Below, piece by piece: positions 62,499 to 64,000 of a stretch of DNA of 64,000 nt. The DNA is from Bradyrhizobium sp. AZCC 2176 (GTDB lineage Bacteria > Pseudomonadota > Alphaproteobacteria > Rhizobiales > Xanthobacteraceae): NCBI RefSeq assembly GCF_036924645.1, contig NZ_JAZHRX010000001.1, positions 1,674,001 through 1,738,000 on the forward strand, in the 5' to 3' direction. Both the position numbers and the translations under genes were made by a program. Position 1 is the stretch's first letter, and each line of letters starts with the position of its first letter. The notes under the pieces are model-generated. The model did not search any database. It was not told the origin of the DNA and saw nothing but the letters and a program-made list of their open reading frames with translations.

Positions 62499-64000
62499 TT
62501 ACGCCGCCTGCTTCTTCGGCGGGAAGCGGCCGTAGAAGGTCTCGCCGCTGGCGGCCATGTCTTCCAAAAGTTTCGGCGGGGTGAAGCGCGAGCCGTATTT
62601 GGCCTCCAACTTGTGGCAGAGCTCGACGAACTTCCGCGTACCCATGAAGTCGATATAGGACAGCGTGCCGCCGGTGAACGGCGCAAAGCCGAAGCCGAGG
62701 ATCGAGCCGACATCGGCCTCGCGCGGATCGGTGATGACGTGATCCTCGACCGTGCGCGCGGCTTCGACCGCCTGCACCACCAGGAAACGCTGCTTCAATT
62801 CCTCGATGTCGAGCGTATCGGGATCGAGCTGCTTGGGCTGCAGCGCCGACAGGCCCGGCCACAGGCTCTTCTGGCCCTTGCCCTTCTCGGGATAGTCGTA
62901 AAAGCCCTTGCTGTTCTTGCGGCCGAGACGGCCCTGCTTTTCCACCAGCTCCACCATCAGCTTCTTCTGATCCGGATTGATGGCGTTCGGACCAAGATCC
63001 GTCTCGGTCGCCTTGATGACCTTGAGGCCGAGATCGAGGGCGACTTCATCCGACAGCGACAGCGGACCGACCGGCATGCCCGCCATCTTGGCGCAGTTCT
63101 CGATCATCGCCGGCGGCACGCCTTCCAGGAACATCTCGTTGCCTTCGGCGATGTAGCGGCCGACGCAGCGATTGGCGTAGAAGCCGCGGGAGTCATTGAC
63201 GACGATCGGCGTCTTGCCGATCACCCGCACATAGTCGAGCGCGGCGGCGAGCGCGACGTCACCGGTATTCTTGCCGAGGATGATTTCGACCAGCATCATC
63301 TTCTCGACCGGCGAGAAGAAGTGGATGCCGATGAACTTGCCTTGCTCCTTGAAACCTTCGGCCAGCGAGGTGATCGGCAGCGTCGAGGTGTTGGACGCGA
63401 AGATCGCGTCCGGCTTGAGGTACTGCTGCGCCTTGGCAAAGGTCTCTGCCTTGACCTTGCGGTCCTCGAACACGGCCTCGATGACGAGGTCGCAATCTCC
63501 GAGCGTAGCGTAATCAGCGGTTGGCGTAATGCGGGCCAGCAGCGCATCACGATCTGTGGCCTTGGCGCGGCCCTTGGCGACCTGCACGTCGATTACCTTC
63601 TGTGCATGCGCCTTGCCCTTGTCGGCGCTTTCCTGGTCGCGGTCGATCAGCACGACGTCGAGGCCGGCGCGGGCCGAGACGTAGCCGACGCTGGCGCCCA
63701 TGAAGCCGGCGCCGATCACGGCGATCTTCTTGATCTTGGTCGGCGGCACGTCCTGCGGACGCCGCGCGCCCTTGTTCAGTTCCTGCATCGACAGGAACAG
63801 GCTGCGGATCATCGCCGCGGCTTCCTTGGAGCGCAGGACTTGCGTGAAGTAACGCGACTCGACGCGCAACGCGGCGTCGATGGGCAACTGCAGGCCCTCA
63901 TAGACGCAGCTCATGATGGCGCGCGCCGCCGGATAATTGTCGTAGGTCTCGCGGCGATAGATCGCGTTGCCGGCCGGGAACATCATCATGCCGTTCTTGG
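62499..64000 (-). CDS. Fatty acid beta-oxidation multifunctional enzyme (3-hydroxyacyl-CoA dehydrogenase part), partial
   Basis: The C-terminal about 500 residues of a FadJ/FadB-type protein; the N-terminal enoyl-CoA hydratase part lies beyond the window end. NAD-binding motif: KIAVIGAGFMGASVGYVSAR. Active-site region: FIGIHFFSPVEKMMLVEIIL (catalytic His), EAVFEDRKVKAETFAKAQQY. The C-terminal 3HCDH_C domain has DSRGFYANRCVGRYIAEGNE. No premature stop in the visible part. Confidence 0.94.
   Translation of the reverse strand, partial: KNGMMMFPAGNAIYRRETYDNYPAARAIMSCVYEGLQLPIDAALRVESRYFTQVLRSKEAAAMIRSLFLSMQELNKGARRPQDVPPTKIKKIAVIGAGFMGASVGYVSARAGLDVVLIDRDQESADKGKAHAQKVIDVQVAKGRAKATDRDALLARITPTADYATLGDCDLVIEAVFEDRKVKAETFAKAQQYLKPDAIFASNTSTLPITSLAEGFKEQGKFIGIHFFSPVEKMMLVEIILGKNTGDVALAAALDYVRVIGKTPIVVNDSRGFYANRCVGRYIAEGNEMFLEGVPPAMIENCAKMAGMPVGPLSLSDEVALDLGLKVIKATETDLGPNAINPDQKKLMVELVEKQGRLGRKNSKGFYDYPEKGKGQKSLWPGLSALQPKQLDPDTLDIEELKQRFLVVQAVEAARTVEDHVITDPREADVGSILGFGFAPFTGGTLSYIDFMGTRKFVELCHKLEAKYGSRFTPPKLLEDMAASGETFYGRFPPKKQAA

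Overview
The window reads as chromosomal DNA of a Bradyrhizobium-like alphaproteobacterium (Nitrobacteraceae). Supporting signs are high GC with strongly biased third positions, an F0 ATP synthase operon separated from F1 (atpI-B-E-b'-b only), a 5-aminolevulinate synthase (C4 haem route) behind a FixK/FNR box, the alphaproteobacterial aa3 oxidase order ctaC-ctaD-ctaB-coxF-ctaG-ctaE, IalB and Omp31-type envelope proteins, and several families of short palindromic intergenic repeats of the kind common in Bradyrhizobium. No tRNA, rRNA, CRISPR array, phage or replication origin was seen. Most of the window is core genome; the mobile or decaying parts are one IS110-family element, a toxin-antitoxin pair beside an ialB remnant, a broken isomerase gene and the palindromic repeats.

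1-9.4 kb: small membrane and HTH proteins, an Omp25/31-like porin, a chemoreceptor, an MBL-fold hydrolase, and a compact malonate locus (mdcA homologue plus malonyl-CoA decarboxylase) with a divergent LysR regulator. 9.4-10.8 kb: hemA with a perfect FixK-type box. 10.9-24.0 kb: an acetate or short-chain acid uptake region. A CrbS/MxtR-type hybrid kinase (SLC5 transporter domain fused to a kinase), its CrbR/ErdR-type response regulator, an exonuclease-CBS-DUF294 fusion, a DUF4212 plus ActP-like symporter pair, three small membrane proteins and an MHS-family transporter lie together. A shared AAAGTACTATT motif precedes both transporter units. 24.0-27.1 kb: YjbQ, the IS110-family transposase between palindromic repeats, a lipoprotein and a decayed isomerase.

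27.3-30.0 kb: the F0 operon with a recognisable promoter and terminator. 30.0-35.8 kb: a secreted protein, a GNAT acetyltransferase, an M16 peptidase coupled to thrC, and an orphan LolC/E permease. 36.2-42.9 kb: a Popeye-like membrane cyclic-nucleotide-binding protein, a cupin, and a paoABC-type periplasmic molybdenum aldehyde oxidoreductase with a divergent LysR. 43.1-46.6 kb: small proteins and a divergent NarL-type two-component pair whose kinase frame runs antisense through a SnoaL-like gene.

46.7-53.5 kb: the complete cytochrome aa3 oxidase and assembly operon on the minus strand, including the 54-residue CoxF gene, with a 34-bp palindrome upstream of ctaC. 54.0-64 kb: ialB, a DUF433/DUF5615 toxin-antitoxin pair, a 3' remnant of a second ialB, tldD-lepB, a nucleotidyltransferase, a PAN-domain protein, gshA, a marR/gst divergent pair with two matching ATGCA-N2-TGCAT operators, and the C-terminal part of a fadJ-type beta-oxidation gene cut by the window end.
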